Made by a program: the position numbers and the translations under genes | Origin: Streptomyces sp. S465 | GTDB lineage: Bacteria > Actinomycetota > Actinomycetes > Streptomycetales > Streptomycetaceae | Assembly (NCBI RefSeq): GCF_026898115.1 | Contig: NZ_CP114036.1 | Location: 1,178,001 to 1,242,000, forward strand | Length of the DNA stretch: 64,000 nt | Reading direction: 5' to 3' | The notes under the pieces: model-generated | Told to the model about the DNA's origin: nothing | Databases searched by the model: none | What the model saw: only the letters and a program-made list of their open reading frames with translations | Shown here: positions 20,120-29,112 of the stretch, piece by piece | Numbering within the stretch: position 1 is the first letter of the stretch | How the letters are laid out: every line of letters starts with the position of its first letter

Positions 20120-20397
20120 GACGGCCTGTCCCTTTCCCGCCGGGGCGCGGCTGCGGACGCGTTCGACGTGGGTGCTGCGAAGCCGGCGAAGTCGTGGGCT
20201 GCCCCGGCGGCTCTACGCGTCAGACTGCCACCGATGCCCTCCGTAACGGGGGCGATCCACCGAGTTATGCATATATCTGTCGCCCGAAGCGGTGAACTCT
20301 GCTACGGAAGACCGGATTTGGACGGCACACTGGGCCACTGGTGCGACACGCGCGGTGCGCGGCGCACCACCGATGAAGCCGGTGGGAGGGAGAACCG
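20120..20397. promoter_or_regulatory. Divergent promoter region of the AbaA-like module
   Basis: This 278-nt gap contains an AT-rich stretch, GTTATGCATATATC at about 20262-20278, unusual for this genome, and probably carries promoters for both the ATPase and XRE genes. No exact operator could be assigned. Confidence 0.45.
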
Positions 20398-21267
20398 ATG
20401 CGGTACGGCCCGGCGGTGCGCCGCCGCAAGCTCGGCGCGGAGCTGCGCCGCCAGCGCGATCTGGCCGGGCTCACCAGTGGTGAGGCCGCCCGCCGACTGG
20501 GCTGGCACCAGTCGAAGGTGAGCCGGATCGAGACCGGCCGGAGCGGGGCCAAGCCCGCGGACGTGGCGCGGCTGCTGGAGCTCTACCAGGTCGCCGACCC
20601 CGAGCTGCGCGCCCTGCTGGAGGCGCTGTGCGGCGGGGGCGCCTCGGATCCGGAGGGGTCACGGCGCGGCTGGTGGTACGCGTACCGGGATCTGCTGCCG
20701 CCCGCCTACCGGGACTTCATCAGCCTGGAGGCGGAGGCGTCCGACGCGTACACCCTGGAGACCACAGTGGTGCCCGGTCTGCTCCAGACCCCCAACTACG
20801 CACGGGCGGTGACCCGCGCGGCGCTCCCGGATCTGCCGGGGCCCCAGGTGGACGCGTTGGTGGAGGTGCGGATCGCCCGTCAGTCGGTGCTGCACGGCGA
20901 GCGGCCGCTGCGGCTGCACGCGGTGCTCGACGAGGCGGCGCTGCGGCGCGAGGTGGGCGGACCCGAGGTCATGGCGGCGCAATTGCGTCATCTGGCCGAA
21001 CTCTGCGCACTGCCTCAGGTGCGACTGCAAGTGCTGCCATATTCCGCCGGAATGCCCATCGGTATGACTGGTCCTTTCATTATTTTCTCTTTTCCGCACA
21101 TTAGTGACCTGGACGTAGTAGTTCTCGACCATTTGACGAGTAGCCTCTATCTGGAGCGGAAAGAAGACCTCCGGGCGTACAGCGCCGCATTCGATGTACT
21201 GCGGTCCCACGCCCTGGCACCTGAGGAATCGTTGACCTTCATCGACAAAATCGGGGGCGGCGCCTGA
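20398..21267 (+). CDS. XRE family regulator with DUF5753 (WhiJ/AbaA-orfA type)
   Basis: A 289-residue DNA-binding protein. The N-terminal helix-turn-helix (residues 10-65) contains LTSGEAARRLGWHQSKVSRIETG. The C-terminal DUF5753 domain spans about 100-280, with ETTVVPGLLQTPNYARAV and RIARQSVL, both diagnostic. These proteins pair with DUF397 partners, and the two behave in some Streptomyces as a regulator plus modulator or antitoxin/toxin-like pair. About 200 bp near 21000-21200 have clearly lower GC than the rest of the gene, which may mark recombination. Confidence 0.93.
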   Translation: MRYGPAVRRRKLGAELRRQRDLAGLTSGEAARRLGWHQSKVSRIETGRSGAKPADVARLLELYQVADPELRALLEALCGGGASDPEGSRRGWWYAYRDLLPPAYRDFISLEAEASDAYTLETTVVPGLLQTPNYARAVTRAALPDLPGPQVDALVEVRIARQSVLHGERPLRLHAVLDEAALRREVGGPEVMAAQLRHLAELCALPQVRLQVLPYSAGMPIGMTGPFIIFSFPHISDLDVVVLDHLTSSLYLERKEDLRAYSAAFDVLRSHALAPEESLTFIDKIGGGA

Positions 21268-21276
21268 GGGGGCACC

Positions 21277-21507
21277 ATGTCCAGTATGTCCGCCAACTCC
21301 GTCGACTGGCTGCGCAGCAGTTACAGCGTCGGCATGAACAATTGCGTCGAGACGGCCCTGCTGGGGCCTGACCGGCTCGGCGTGCGCGATTCGAAGAACA
21401 CGGCGGGCCCCGTCCTGCTGTTCACCCCGTCGGCCTGGGCCTCCTTCCTCGAGGGGCTCAAGGACGACGGTCCCGGCTCCGGCACCTCCTACCCGGCCGG
21501 AGGCTGA
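21277..21507 (+). CDS. DUF397 domain protein
   Basis: A 76-residue protein nearly filled by the DUF397 domain: WLRSSYSVGMNNCVETALL, then VRDSKN and LLFTPSAWASFLEGL, all typical. It begins 9 nt after the XRE gene and is surely co-transcribed with it. DUF397 proteins work with their cognate XRE-DUF5753 regulator; direct DNA binding is not expected. Confidence 0.93.
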   Translation: MSSMSANSVDWLRSSYSVGMNNCVETALLGPDRLGVRDSKNTAGPVLLFTPSAWASFLEGLKDDGPGSGTSYPAGG

Positions 21508-21523
21508 TCCGTCCACGATCCGC

Positions 21524-21550
21524 CGGTGAGCGGACGACATCCGCTCACCG
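21524..21550. terminator. Bidirectional hairpin between DUF397 and bioF
   Basis: Perfect 10-bp stem CGGTGAGCGG / CCGCTCACCG with a 7-nt loop, in the 59-nt gap of two convergent genes. Confidence 0.85.
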
Positions 21551-21566
21551 CCCTGTCAGTGACCCA

Positions 21567-22772
21567 TCAGGCGGCCGGCGCGGTTCTCACGATCACGTCG
21601 GCCGCCTCCTCGACCTGCTGTTCCGTCAGGTCCCCGCGCGCGGTCAGCCGCAGCCGGGAGACGCCGTCCGGGACGGACGGCGGACGGAAGCACCCCACCA
21701 TCAGCCCGGCCGAGCGGCAGTCCGCGGCCCAGCGCACCGCCCGCTCCGGCGACGGGGCCCGCACCGACACCACCGACGCGTCCGGCCGCACCGCGGCCAG
21801 CCCGGCGGCGGCCAGCCGCCCGTACAGCCCCATGGCGACCTCACGGACCCGGTCGGCGCGCTCCGGCTCCCGGCGCAGCAGCCGCAGACTCGCCAGGGCG
21901 GCGCCCACCGCAGCCGGGTTGAGCCCGGTGTCGAAGATGAACGTCCGTGCGGTGTTCACCAGATGCTCGATGACCCGGGCGGGACCCAGCACCACCCCGC
22001 CCTGGCTGCCCAGCGACTTGGAGAGAGTGGCCGTGGCCACCACGTCCGACGCGCCGGCGAGCCCGGCCCGGTGCACCGCGCCGCGCCCGCCCTCGCCGAG
22101 CACCCCCAGGCCGTGCGCCTCGTCCACCACCAGCGCCGCCCCGTACGCGCGGCAGGCCCCGGCGAGGGCGGACAGCGGGGCGGCGTCGCCGTCCACGGAG
22201 AAGACCGCGTCGCTGACGGCGAGGGCGCGCCGGCGCGCCGGGTCCGCTCCGGTCCCGCCCGCGGCCTGATCCCACGCGTCCGCCGCGGCCGCGTCCAGCA
22301 CCTTGCGCACCGCGTCCGGGTCGGCGTGCGGGACGACGGCGACCTCGGCCCGGGAGAGCCGGCAGCCGTCGATGAGCGAGGCGTGATTGCCCGCGTCGGA
22401 GACGATGAGGGCGTCCCGGCCGCTCAGCGCGGAGACGGCGGCCAGATTCGCGGCGTAGCCGGAGGAGAACACCAGGGCCGCCTCGAATCCGCAGAAGTCC
22501 GCCAGCTCCCGCTCCAGCGTGGTGTGCAGCTCGGTCGAGCCGGTGACCAGGCGCGATCCGGTCGATCCGGCGCCCCAGCGGCGCGCCGCCCCGGCCGCGG
22601 CGGCCGTCACCTCCGGATGCCGGGCCAGCCCCAGATAGTCGTTGCTCGCCAGGTCGAGGAGCGGGAAGTCGGCGGGCCGTGGGGTGAGCCGGCGCACCAG
22701 CCCGGCCCGGTCGCGTCGCTCCCGCTGTGCCTCGATCCATGCGAACGCGTCGTCCGGGCGGTCCTGGGTCAT
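21567..22772 (-). CDS. bioF: 8-amino-7-oxononanoate synthase
   Basis: PLP enzyme condensing pimeloyl-CoA/ACP with L-alanine, the first dedicated step of biotin ring assembly. The 401-residue protein has LLDLASNDYLGLARHP, the GSTGSRLVTGSTELH region, DEAHGLGVLGEGGRG and the PLP lysine in TATLSKSLGSQGG. Start ATG 22772 is supported by GAGG 7 nt upstream; an upstream in-frame start would cross a 20-bp tandem duplication. It is divergent from bioB. Confidence 0.93.
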   Translation of the reverse strand: MTQDRPDDAFAWIEAQRERRDRAGLVRRLTPRPADFPLLDLASNDYLGLARHPEVTAAAAGAARRWGAGSTGSRLVTGSTELHTTLERELADFCGFEAALVFSSGYAANLAAVSALSGRDALIVSDAGNHASLIDGCRLSRAEVAVVPHADPDAVRKVLDAAAADAWDQAAGGTGADPARRRALAVSDAVFSVDGDAAPLSALAGACRAYGAALVVDEAHGLGVLGEGGRGAVHRAGLAGASDVVATATLSKSLGSQGGVVLGPARVIEHLVNTARTFIFDTGLNPAAVGAALASLRLLRREPERADRVREVAMGLYGRLAAAGLAAVRPDASVVSVRAPSPERAVRWAADCRSAGLMVGCFRPPSVPDGVSRLRLTARGDLTEQQVEEAADVIVRTAPAA

Positions 22773-22791
22773 CGGCTGCCTCGCCTTCCGT

Positions 22792-22831
22792 TGCCTCGTC
22801 AAGGGCACCGATGCCTCGTCAAGGGCACCGA
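22792..22831. repeat. 20-bp perfect tandem duplication in the bioF leader
   Basis: Positions 22792-22811 are repeated immediately at 22812-22831. Because the unit is not a multiple of three it is incompatible with conserved coding there, supporting the bioF start at 22772. Confidence 0.95.
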
Positions 22832-22875
22832 CTGTCGGGTCCGGATAGAACGTAGCCTCGTCCATGCCCGGTCAT

Positions 22876-22895
22876 GGTGTGGCAATACCCACACC
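22876..22895. promoter_or_regulatory. Inverted repeat between bioF and bioB
   Basis: GGTGTGG-n6-CCACACC, perfect 7-bp arms, in the 189-nt divergent region. It is a candidate operator for a biotin regulator. It does not match the BioQ consensus I know from corynebacteria, so the regulator is unknown. Confidence 0.5.
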
Positions 22896-22961
22896 TCGAC
22901 GAGCGCGTGTTGTGCGGTTCCTCCTTGGCCCGGGACGGTGGGGTAGGACAGGATCAACGCC

Positions 22962-24182
22962 ATGGATCTGCTGAACACGCTGGTGGACAAGGGGTTGCGA
23001 CGCGAGTCGCCGACCCGCGAAGAGGCACTCGCCGTCCTGGCGACCTCCGATGACGAGGTGCTCGACGTGGTGGCCGCGGCGGGCAAGGTGCGCCGCGCCT
23101 GGTTCGGGCGGCGGGTGAAGCTCAACTACCTGGTGAACCTCAAGTCGGGACTGTGCCCCGAGGACTGTTCCTACTGCTCACAGCGGCTGGGCTCGACGTC
23201 CGGGATCCTCAAGTACACCTGGCTGAAGCCGGACCAGGCGGCGGCCGCGGCGAGCGCCGGGGTCGCGGGCGGCGCCAAGCGGGTGTGCCTGGTCGCCAGC
23301 GGACGCGGGCCCACCGACCGGGACGTGGACCGGGTCTCCCAGACCATCGCCGCCATCAAGGAGCAGCACGCGGACGTCGAGATCTGCGCCTGTCTGGGGC
23401 TGCTGTCCGACGGTCAGGCGGAGCGGCTGAAGGAGGTGGGTGCGAACGCCTACAACCACAACCTCAACACGTCCGAGGCGACGTACGGCGACATCACCAC
23501 CACCCACACCTACGCCGACCGGGTCTCGACCGTGCGGCAGGCCCAGGCGGCGGGGATGTCCGCCTGCTCCGGGCTGATCGCGGGCATGGGCGAGTCCGAC
23601 GAGGACCTGGTGGACGTGGTCTTCTCGCTGCGCGAGCTGGACCCGGACTCGGTTCCGGTCAACTTCCTCATCCCCATCGACGGCACCCCGCTGGCCGGGA
23701 AGTGGAGCCTCACCCCGCAGCGCTGCCTGCGCATCCTGGCCATGGTGCGGTTCGTCTGCCCGGACGTGGAGGTGCGGCTCGCGGGCGGGCGCGAGATCCA
23801 TCTGCGGACGCTTCAGCCGCTGGCCCTGCACCTGGCGAACTCGATCTTCCTCGGCGACTATCTGACCACCGAGGGCCAGGCCGGCAAGGACGATCTGGCG
23901 ATGATCGCCGACGCGGGCTTCGAGGTGGAGGGCGCCGACACCACGACGCTGCCCGCGCACCGTGCGGGCGTGGCTGCCGCCGCCGGGGCCGGCTGCGGCG
24001 GTCACGGTGAGGCGGGCGGCGGCTGCGGCCCGTGCGGCGAGGCGGCGCCCGCCGACGCCGTACCCGCCCAGACGGCGGCCGTCGCACCGGTCTCGGCGCC
24101 GGCGGCCACCGAGGAGTCCCACGCCGCCCTGGTGGCGGTGCGCCGCCGCGGGGCGGGCACGGATCTGCCGCCCAATGCCTGA
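22962..24182 (+). CDS. bioB: Biotin synthase
   Basis: Radical-SAM enzyme inserting sulfur into dethiobiotin. The cluster-binding Cys65, Cys69 and Cys72 lie in [31 protein letters not shown] and AGGREIHLR are further conserved motifs. The family core ends near residue 335. A tail of about 70 residues follows, rich in Gly/Ala with four extra Cys ([19 protein letters not shown]), whose role is unknown. AGGACAGGA precedes ATG 22962, with TAGGAC overlapping it as a possible -10. It overlaps bioA by 8 nt. Confidence 0.96.
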   Translation: MDLLNTLVDKGLRRESPTREEALAVLATSDDEVLDVVAAAGKVRRAWFGRRVKLNYLVNLKSGLCPEDCSYCSQRLGSTSGILKYTWLKPDQAAAAASAGVAGGAKRVCLVASGRGPTDRDVDRVSQTIAAIKEQHADVEICACLGLLSDGQAERLKEVGANAYNHNLNTSEATYGDITTTHTYADRVSTVRQAQAAGMSACSGLIAGMGESDEDLVDVVFSLRELDPDSVPVNFLIPIDGTPLAGKWSLTPQRCLRILAMVRFVCPDVEVRLAGGREIHLRTLQPLALHLANSIFLGDYLTTEGQAGKDDLAMIADAGFEVEGADTTTLPAHRAGVAAAAGAGCGGHGEAGGGCGPCGEAAPADAVPAQTAAVAPVSAPAATEESHAALVAVRRRGAGTDLPPNA

Positions 24183-25491
24183 GCCGCTGACCCCGGCCGA
24201 GCTGCGGGCACTGGACCGGCAGCACGTCTGGCATCCGTACGGACCGATGCCCGGCCGTCAGGACCCCCTGGTCGTGGAGTCCGCGGCCGGGGTCCGGCTG
24301 CGGCTGGCCGAACCGGTGGAGGGTGTCGGCGAGCTGGTGGACGGGATGTCGTCGTGGTGGTCCGCCATCCACGGCTACAACCACCCGGCGCTCAACGACG
24401 CGGCCCGCGGTCAGCTGGACCGGATGAGCCATGTGATGTTCGGCGGCCTCACCCATGAACCCGCCGTCCGGCTGGCCACCCGTCTGGTGGAGATCACGCC
24501 GGAGCCGCTGCGCCATGTCTTCCTGGCCGACTCCGGTTCGGTGTCGGTCGAGGTCGCGGTGAAGATGTGCCTCCAGTACTGGCGCTCCCTCGGCCGCCCC
24601 GCCAAGCGGCGGCTGCTGACCTGGCGCGGCGGCTACCACGGCGACACCTGGCAGCCGATGGCGGTGTGCGACCCGGACGGCGGAATGCACCGGCTGTGGT
24701 CCGGTGTGCTGCCCGAGCAGATCTTCGCGGACGCGCCGCCGCCCGGTTTCGACGCGGACCCCGACCCCGCGTACGAAGCGCATCTGCGGGAGCTGGTGGC
24801 CCGGCACGCCCATGAGCTGGCCGCGGTGATCGTGGAGCCGGTGGTGCAGGGCGCGGGAGGGATGCGCTTCCACTCCCCCGCGCTGCTGCGGGTGCTGCGC
24901 GAGGCGTGCGACGAGCACGATGTGCTGCTGGTGTTCGACGAGATCGCCACCGGCTTCGGCCGCTCGGGCACGCTGTTCGCGGCCGAGCACGCGGCGGTGT
25001 GCCCCGATGTGATGTGTGTGGGCAAGGCGCTGACCGGCGGTTATCTGACCCTGGCCGGCACGCTGTGCACTCCGCGGGTGGCGGAGGGCATCTCGCGCGG
25101 CGAGGTCCCGGTGCTGGCCCACGGTCCGACCTTCATGGGCAATCCGCTGGCCACGGCCGTCGCCAACGCCTCGATCGATCTGCTGCTCTCCTACGACTGG
25201 CGGCAGGAGGTCAAGCGGATCGAGATCGGGCTGCGGGAGGGCCTCGCGGAGGCGGCCGACCTGCCCGGCGTCCGGGACGTACGGGTGCTCGGCGCCATCG
25301 GCGTCGTCCAGCTGGACCGTCCGCTGGACGACGCGGGGATGGCCGCGGCGACCCGGGCCGCGGTGCGCGAGGGCGTATGGCTGCGCCCGTTCCGCGATCT
25401 GCTGTACACCATGCCGCCGTACATCACGGGCGACCACGATCTGGCCCGGATCTGCGCGGCGGTACGGGCGGCGGCGGGCGCGGCCGGCTGA
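24175..25491 (+). CDS. bioA: Adenosylmethionine-8-amino-7-oxononanoate aminotransferase
   Basis: Class III PLP aminotransferase making 7,8-diaminopelargonate. The 438-residue protein starts at ATG 24175, inside the end of bio[25 protein letters not shown] and [10 protein letters not shown] are BioA-specific; [11 protein letters not shown] and the PLP lysine in [11 protein letters not shown] follow. The overlap with bioB points to translational coupling in a bioB-A-D transcript. Confidence 0.96.
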   Translation: MPEPLTPAELRALDRQHVWHPYGPMPGRQDPLVVESAAGVRLRLAEPVEGVGELVDGMSSWWSAIHGYNHPALNDAARGQLDRMSHVMFGGLTHEPAVRLATRLVEITPEPLRHVFLADSGSVSVEVAVKMCLQYWRSLGRPAKRRLLTWRGGYHGDTWQPMAVCDPDGGMHRLWSGVLPEQIFADAPPPGFDADPDPAYEAHLRELVARHAHELAAVIVEPVVQGAGGMRFHSPALLRVLREACDEHDVLLVFDEIATGFGRSGTLFAAEHAAVCPDVMCVGKALTGGYLTLAGTLCTPRVAEGISRGEVPVLAHGPTFMGNPLATAVANASIDLLLSYDWRQEVKRIEIGLREGLAEAADLPGVRDVRVLGAIGVVQLDRPLDDAGMAAATRAAVREGVWLRPFRDLLYTMPPYITGDHDLARICAAVRAAAGAAG

Positions 25492-25586
25492 CCCCGCCCG
25501 CGCCCGCGTGACGGCCGGCCCCACGCGGAACCGGCCGTCCGCGGGTGCGGCGGCTTGAACGAAAGCGAAAGGCAACGGAAACGAAG

Positions 25587-26291
25587 ATGTCAGTACTGGT
25601 CGTCACCGGCACGGGCACCGAGGTCGGAAAGACCGTCAGCACGGCGGCCGTCGCCGCCGCGGCGCTCGCGCGCGGCCGCTCAGTGGCGGTGCTCAAACCC
25701 GCCCAGACCGGTGTCGCCGAGGGCGAGCCGGGCGACGCCGCGGAGGTGGCCCGGCTCGCCGGCGCGGTGACCCTGCTCGAACTCGCCCGCTACCCCGAGC
25801 CGCTGGCCCCCGCCACGGCCGCCCGCCGCGCCGGACGGCCGCCGGTGCGGCCGCAGGAGGTGGCGGAGGCGGCCGAGAAGCTGGCCACCGAGCACGATCT
25901 GGTGCTGGTCGAGGGCGCGGGCGGGCTGCTCGTACGGTTCGACGAGTCCGGGGCGACGCTCGCCGACGCGGCCCGGCTGCTCGGCGCCCCCGTCCTCGTC
26001 GTCGCCCAGGCGGGCCTGGGCACGCTCAACGCGACCACCCTCACCACCGAGGCCCTGCACGCCCGCGGGCTGGAGTGCCCCGGCGTCGTCATCGGCAGCT
26101 GGCCCGCCACCGTGGACCTCGCCTCCCGCTGCAATCTGGCCGATCTGCCGGAGTCCGCGGGCGTGCCGCTGCTGGGCGCCGTCCCCGAGGGCGCCGCGGC
26201 CCTTCCGCCGGCCGAGTTCCGCGCCGCCGCGCCCGGCTGGCTGGCGCCCCGGCTGGGCGGGACCTGGGACGCGGAGCGGCCGGCCCGCTGA
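25587..26291 (+). CDS. bioD: Dethiobiotin synthetase
   Basis: ATP-dependent ureido-ring closure enzyme, 234 residues. P-loop [11 protein letters not shown] (residues 6-16), KPAQTGV and [10 protein letters not shown] motifs match BioD. ATG 25587 is chosen since the P-loop then begins within the first ten residues as in homologues, with GGAAACGAAG upstream. It is 95 nt after bioA, probably the same operon. Pimeloyl-forming genes such as bioC, bioH and bioI are not in the window. Confidence 0.95.
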   Translation: MSVLVVTGTGTEVGKTVSTAAVAAAALARGRSVAVLKPAQTGVAEGEPGDAAEVARLAGAVTLLELARYPEPLAPATAARRAGRPPVRPQEVAEAAEKLATEHDLVLVEGAGGLLVRFDESGATLADAARLLGAPVLVVAQAGLGTLNATTLTTEALHARGLECPGVVIGSWPATVDLASRCNLADLPESAGVPLLGAVPEGAAALPPAEFRAAAPGWLAPRLGGTWDAERPAR

Positions 26292-26405
26292 CGGCTCCGC
26301 GCCGCGTAGCGACACCTCCCGCCTGGGCAGAATCCCGGTATCGGTCCATCGTCCGTCACCTCGGACACGTATCCGGGACACGTACCTGGGACAAGGGGGT
26401 CTCCC

Positions 26406-27107
26406 ATGCCCGTACGCCGCCGCACACCGCCGCGTGACGCCGTCCATCACCCGCTCTTCGCCCGCTGTTACGCCCGGCTCGGCCCGCTGGCCGACGAGCG
26501 GGCCGGGCTCGGCGAGCTGCGCGCCGAGCTGCTGGCCGGGCTGTCCGGCCGGGTCATCGAGATCGGCGCGGGCAGCGGGCTGAACTTCCCCCACTACCCC
26601 GCGACCGTCTCCGAGGTGGTCGCCATCGAGCCGGAGCGCCACATGCGGCGGCTGGCCACCCGGGCGGGGCTGCGGGCCGGGGTGCCGGTGGACGTGGTGC
26701 CGGGCGTCGCCGAGGCGCTGCCGGTCAAGAGCGAGGCGTTCGACGCGGCGGTGGCCTGTCTGGTGCTGTGCTCGGTACGCGATGTGCGGCGCGCCCTCGC
26801 CGAGCTGTTGCGCGTGCTGCGCCCCGGCGGTGAGCTGCGCTTCCTGGAGCACGGCCGCGCCGACGGGCGCGTCCTGGCGACGGCCCAGCGGGCGCTGGAC
26901 CGCACGGTGTGGCCGCTGGTGTTCGGTGGCTGCCACACCGCGCGCGAGGTGCGGTCCGAGATCGTGGCCGCGGGCTTCGAGCCGATCGGCCACCGCGGAC
27001 TGCGCGTTCCCGACCGGGGCCCCACGCTGCCGACGTCGCCCTGTGTGCTCGGCACCGCGCGCCGTCCGTCACCGGATTCCCCCCGGCCGTTCCCGTCCGC
27101 CGTCTGA
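26406..27107 (+). CDS. Class I SAM-dependent methyltransferase
   Basis: A 233-residue protein with SAM motif I VIEIGAGSGLNFPHYP, acidic VVAIEPERHM, and motif IV region FDAAVACLVLCSVRDV followed by LRPGGELRFLEHGRA. This pattern is typical of phosphatidylethanolamine/UbiE/METTL7-like methyltransferases. Substrate unknown. An AAGGGGG Shine-Dalgarno precedes ATG 26406. A short direct repeat, GGGACACGTA-like, occurs at 26367-26391 in the leader. Confidence 0.85.
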   Translation: MPVRRRTPPRDAVHHPLFARCYARLGPLADERAGLGELRAELLAGLSGRVIEIGAGSGLNFPHYPATVSEVVAIEPERHMRRLATRAGLRAGVPVDVVPGVAEALPVKSEAFDAAVACLVLCSVRDVRRALAELLRVLRPGGELRFLEHGRADGRVLATAQRALDRTVWPLVFGGCHTAREVRSEIVAAGFEPIGHRGLRVPDRGPTLPTSPCVLGTARRPSPDSPRPFPSAV

Positions 27108-27111
27108 CTCC

Positions 27112-27187
27112 GGCGGCCGGAGACGCGCGCACCGGCGGCCGGAGACGCGCGCACTGGCGGCCGGAGACGCGCGCACTGGCGGCCGGA
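27112..27187. repeat. 22-bp tandem repeat, 3.5 copies
   Basis: Units 27112-27133, 27134-27155 and 27156-27177 differ at one position only and are followed by a 10-nt partial copy. They start 5 nt after the methyltransferase stop and end 44 nt before the ABC gene. There are no spacers, so it is a simple tandem array. Self-pairing of GGCGGCC and GCGCGC parts is limited. Confidence 0.95.
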
Positions 27188-27230
27188 TCCCTACCATCGA
27201 GGGCACGACGTTCCGATACGGGGAGGCATC

Positions 27231-28040
27231 GTGTCCACACCGGCGGCAACGAAGACGGACGGGTACGCGGAGGGCGGCGCCCGTGCGGCGGCCCGCGCCC
27301 AGTCCCTGACCAAGGCGTACGGCAGCGGCGAGACGGCCGTCCTCGCGCTGGACGCGGTGGACGTGGAGATCGAACGGGGCAGGTTCACCGCGGTGATGGG
27401 CCCGTCCGGGTCCGGCAAGTCCACCCTGATGCACTGTCTGGCGGGTCTCGACACGGTCTCGTCGGGCCGGGCCTGGCTGGGCGACACCGAGATCACCGGG
27501 CTGCGCGACAAGGAGCTGACCCGGCTGCGCCGCGACCGGATCGGCTTCATGTTCCAGTCGTTCAATCTGCTGCCCACGCTCAACGCGGCCGAGAACATCA
27601 CCCTGCCCATGGACATCGCGGGCCACAAGCCCGATCCCGAGTGGCTGGACCGGGTCATCGACACCCTCGGGCTGCGGGACCGGCTGCGGCACCGCCCCGC
27701 CCAGCTGTCCGGCGGACAGCAGCAGCGGGTGGCGTGCGCGCGGGCGCTCGCCTCCCGTCCGGAGCTGATCTTCGCGGACGAGCCGACCGGCAACCTGGAC
27801 TCACGGGCGGGCCTGGAGGTGCTGCGCTTCCTGCGGGAGGCCGTCGACGAACTCGGCCAGACGGTCGTCATGGTCACCCACGACCCGAGCGCCGCCGCCC
27901 ACTCCGACCTGGTGCTCTTCCTCGCCGACGGCCGGATCGTGGACCGGATGGAGCAGCCCACGGCCGAGTCGGTGCTGGAGCGGATGCGCCTGTTCACCAG
28001 GACCGGCACCGCGTCCTCCGGAACCGGAGCGGCCGAATGA
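27231..28040 (+). CDS. ABC transporter ATP-binding protein (MacB/LolD type), no permease
   Basis: A 269-residue ABC ATPase with P-loop GPSGSGKST (57-65), Q-loop FMFQSFNLLPTLNA, signature LSGGQQQRVACARAL, Walker B LIFADEPTGNLDS and switch VTHDPSAA. The FNLLPTL and GNLDS motifs mark the MacB/FtsE-like subgroup that energises FtsX-type permeases for export or extraction. It starts at GTG 27231 after GGGAGG. No permease gene follows: an ATGA overlapping start is present at the stop but opens only a 37-codon frame, so the partner appears lost or encoded elsewhere. Confidence 0.92.
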   Translation: MSTPAATKTDGYAEGGARAAARAQSLTKAYGSGETAVLALDAVDVEIERGRFTAVMGPSGSGKSTLMHCLAGLDTVSSGRAWLGDTEITGLRDKELTRLRRDRIGFMFQSFNLLPTLNAAENITLPMDIAGHKPDPEWLDRVIDTLGLRDRLRHRPAQLSGGQQQRVACARALASRPELIFADEPTGNLDSRAGLEVLRFLREAVDELGQTVVMVTHDPSAAAHSDLVLFLADGRIVDRMEQPTAESVLERMRLFTRTGTASSGTGAAE

Positions 28041-28106
28041 GGACGATGGGCCCCGAACGGAGCCGATCTCGGATACGTTCGCGATATCCGCGATCAAGGA
28101 GGGCTC

Positions 28107-29060
28107 ATGGCAAGGCCGTTCCGTTTCGGAGTCAATCTGCTCACCCTTGAATCGGCCGAGGCATGGCGGGAGAAGTGCCGCCGCGCCGAGCGGCTCGGCT
28201 ACGACGTGCTGCTGGTCCCCGACCACCTCGGCAACCCCGCCCCGTTCCCGGCCCTGGCCACCGCCGCCGAGGTGACCGAGCGCCCGCGGCTGGGCACCTT
28301 CGTGCTCAACGCCGGCCTCTGGAACCCCGCACTGCTCGCCCGGGAGGTGGCCACCTGCGACGCGCTCACCGGCGGACGGCTGGAGCTCGGCCTGGGCGCC
28401 GGCTACGTCAAGGCCGAGCACGACAGCGCCGGGCTGCCCTTCGGCTCACCACGGGAGCGGGTGGACCATCTGGCGCACACCGTGGCCGAGTTGGAGCGTC
28501 TGCTGACCGATGCCGAGTACAGACCGCGTCCCGCCCAGTCCCCGCGCCCGCCGCTGCTGCTCGGCGGCAACGGTGACCGGCTGCTGCGGCTGGCCGCGCG
28601 CCATGCGCAGATCGCGGCCTTCACCGGAGCGGTGCAGGCCCCCGGCGGACCCGAGGGCGCCCTCCAGCTGATCAGCCCCGAGGCGCTGGAGGAGCGGGTG
28701 GGCGCCTTCCACCGCTTCGCCGCCGAAGCGGGGCGCCCCACCGCCGACGCCCAGGCGGCGGGCGAGGAGACCACCGGGGCCCAGGGCGCGGGCGAGGAGA
28801 CCGCCGAGCTGAACTACCTCATCCAGATGGTCGGGCCCACCGGTGACCGGCGCGCCAAGGTGCGTGAGCTGGCCGCCTACGCACCGGACCTCACCGAGGA
28901 CCAGCTGCTGGAGCACCCCGCGCTGCTGCTCGGCGACGCCAAGGAGATGGCGGAGCAGCTGCGGGCCCACCGCGAGCGGTTCGGCTTCTCGTACTTCACC
29001 GTGCTGGAGCACAACATGGACGCGCTCGCCCCGGTGATCGAGCAGCTGCACGGCTGCTGA
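28107..29060 (+). CDS. LLM-class F420-dependent oxidoreductase
   Basis: A TIM-barrel luciferase-like protein of 317 residues. RFGVNLLTLESAEAWREK, VPDHLGNP, LELGLGAGYVKAEHDSAGLPF and LLLGGNGDRLLRLAARHA are typical of MSMEG_2516-type F420 enzymes. About residue 215 a short internal repeat (AGEETTGAQGAGEETAE) interrupts the conserved sequence. AGGAGG precedes the ATG. Substrate unknown. Confidence 0.87.
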   Translation: MARPFRFGVNLLTLESAEAWREKCRRAERLGYDVLLVPDHLGNPAPFPALATAAEVTERPRLGTFVLNAGLWNPALLAREVATCDALTGGRLELGLGAGYVKAEHDSAGLPFGSPRERVDHLAHTVAELERLLTDAEYRPRPAQSPRPPLLLGGNGDRLLRLAARHAQIAAFTGAVQAPGGPEGALQLISPEALEERVGAFHRFAAEAGRPTADAQAAGEETTGAQGAGEETAELNYLIQMVGPTGDRRAKVRELAAYAPDLTEDQLLEHPALLLGDAKEMAEQLRAHRERFGFSYFTVLEHNMDALAPVIEQLHGC

Positions 29061-29112
29061 CCGGGCCGTATTCGCGTCGACGCCGCGGTCCGCCCGATGA
29101 TGGGATGCGACC

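Noticed and set aside
18474..21507. A complete cyclic-nucleotide phage-defence operon of Pycsar or CBASS type around the cyclase homologue
   Set aside because: No TIR, transmembrane, nuclease or phospholipase effector gene is adjacent; neighbours are VOC, GHKL, XRE and DUF397 proteins. Only the cyclase itself remains of interest.
27112..27187. CRISPR-like array
   Set aside because: The 22-bp units are contiguous, with no spacers, and no cas genes are present. The 32158-32340 array was rejected for the same reason.
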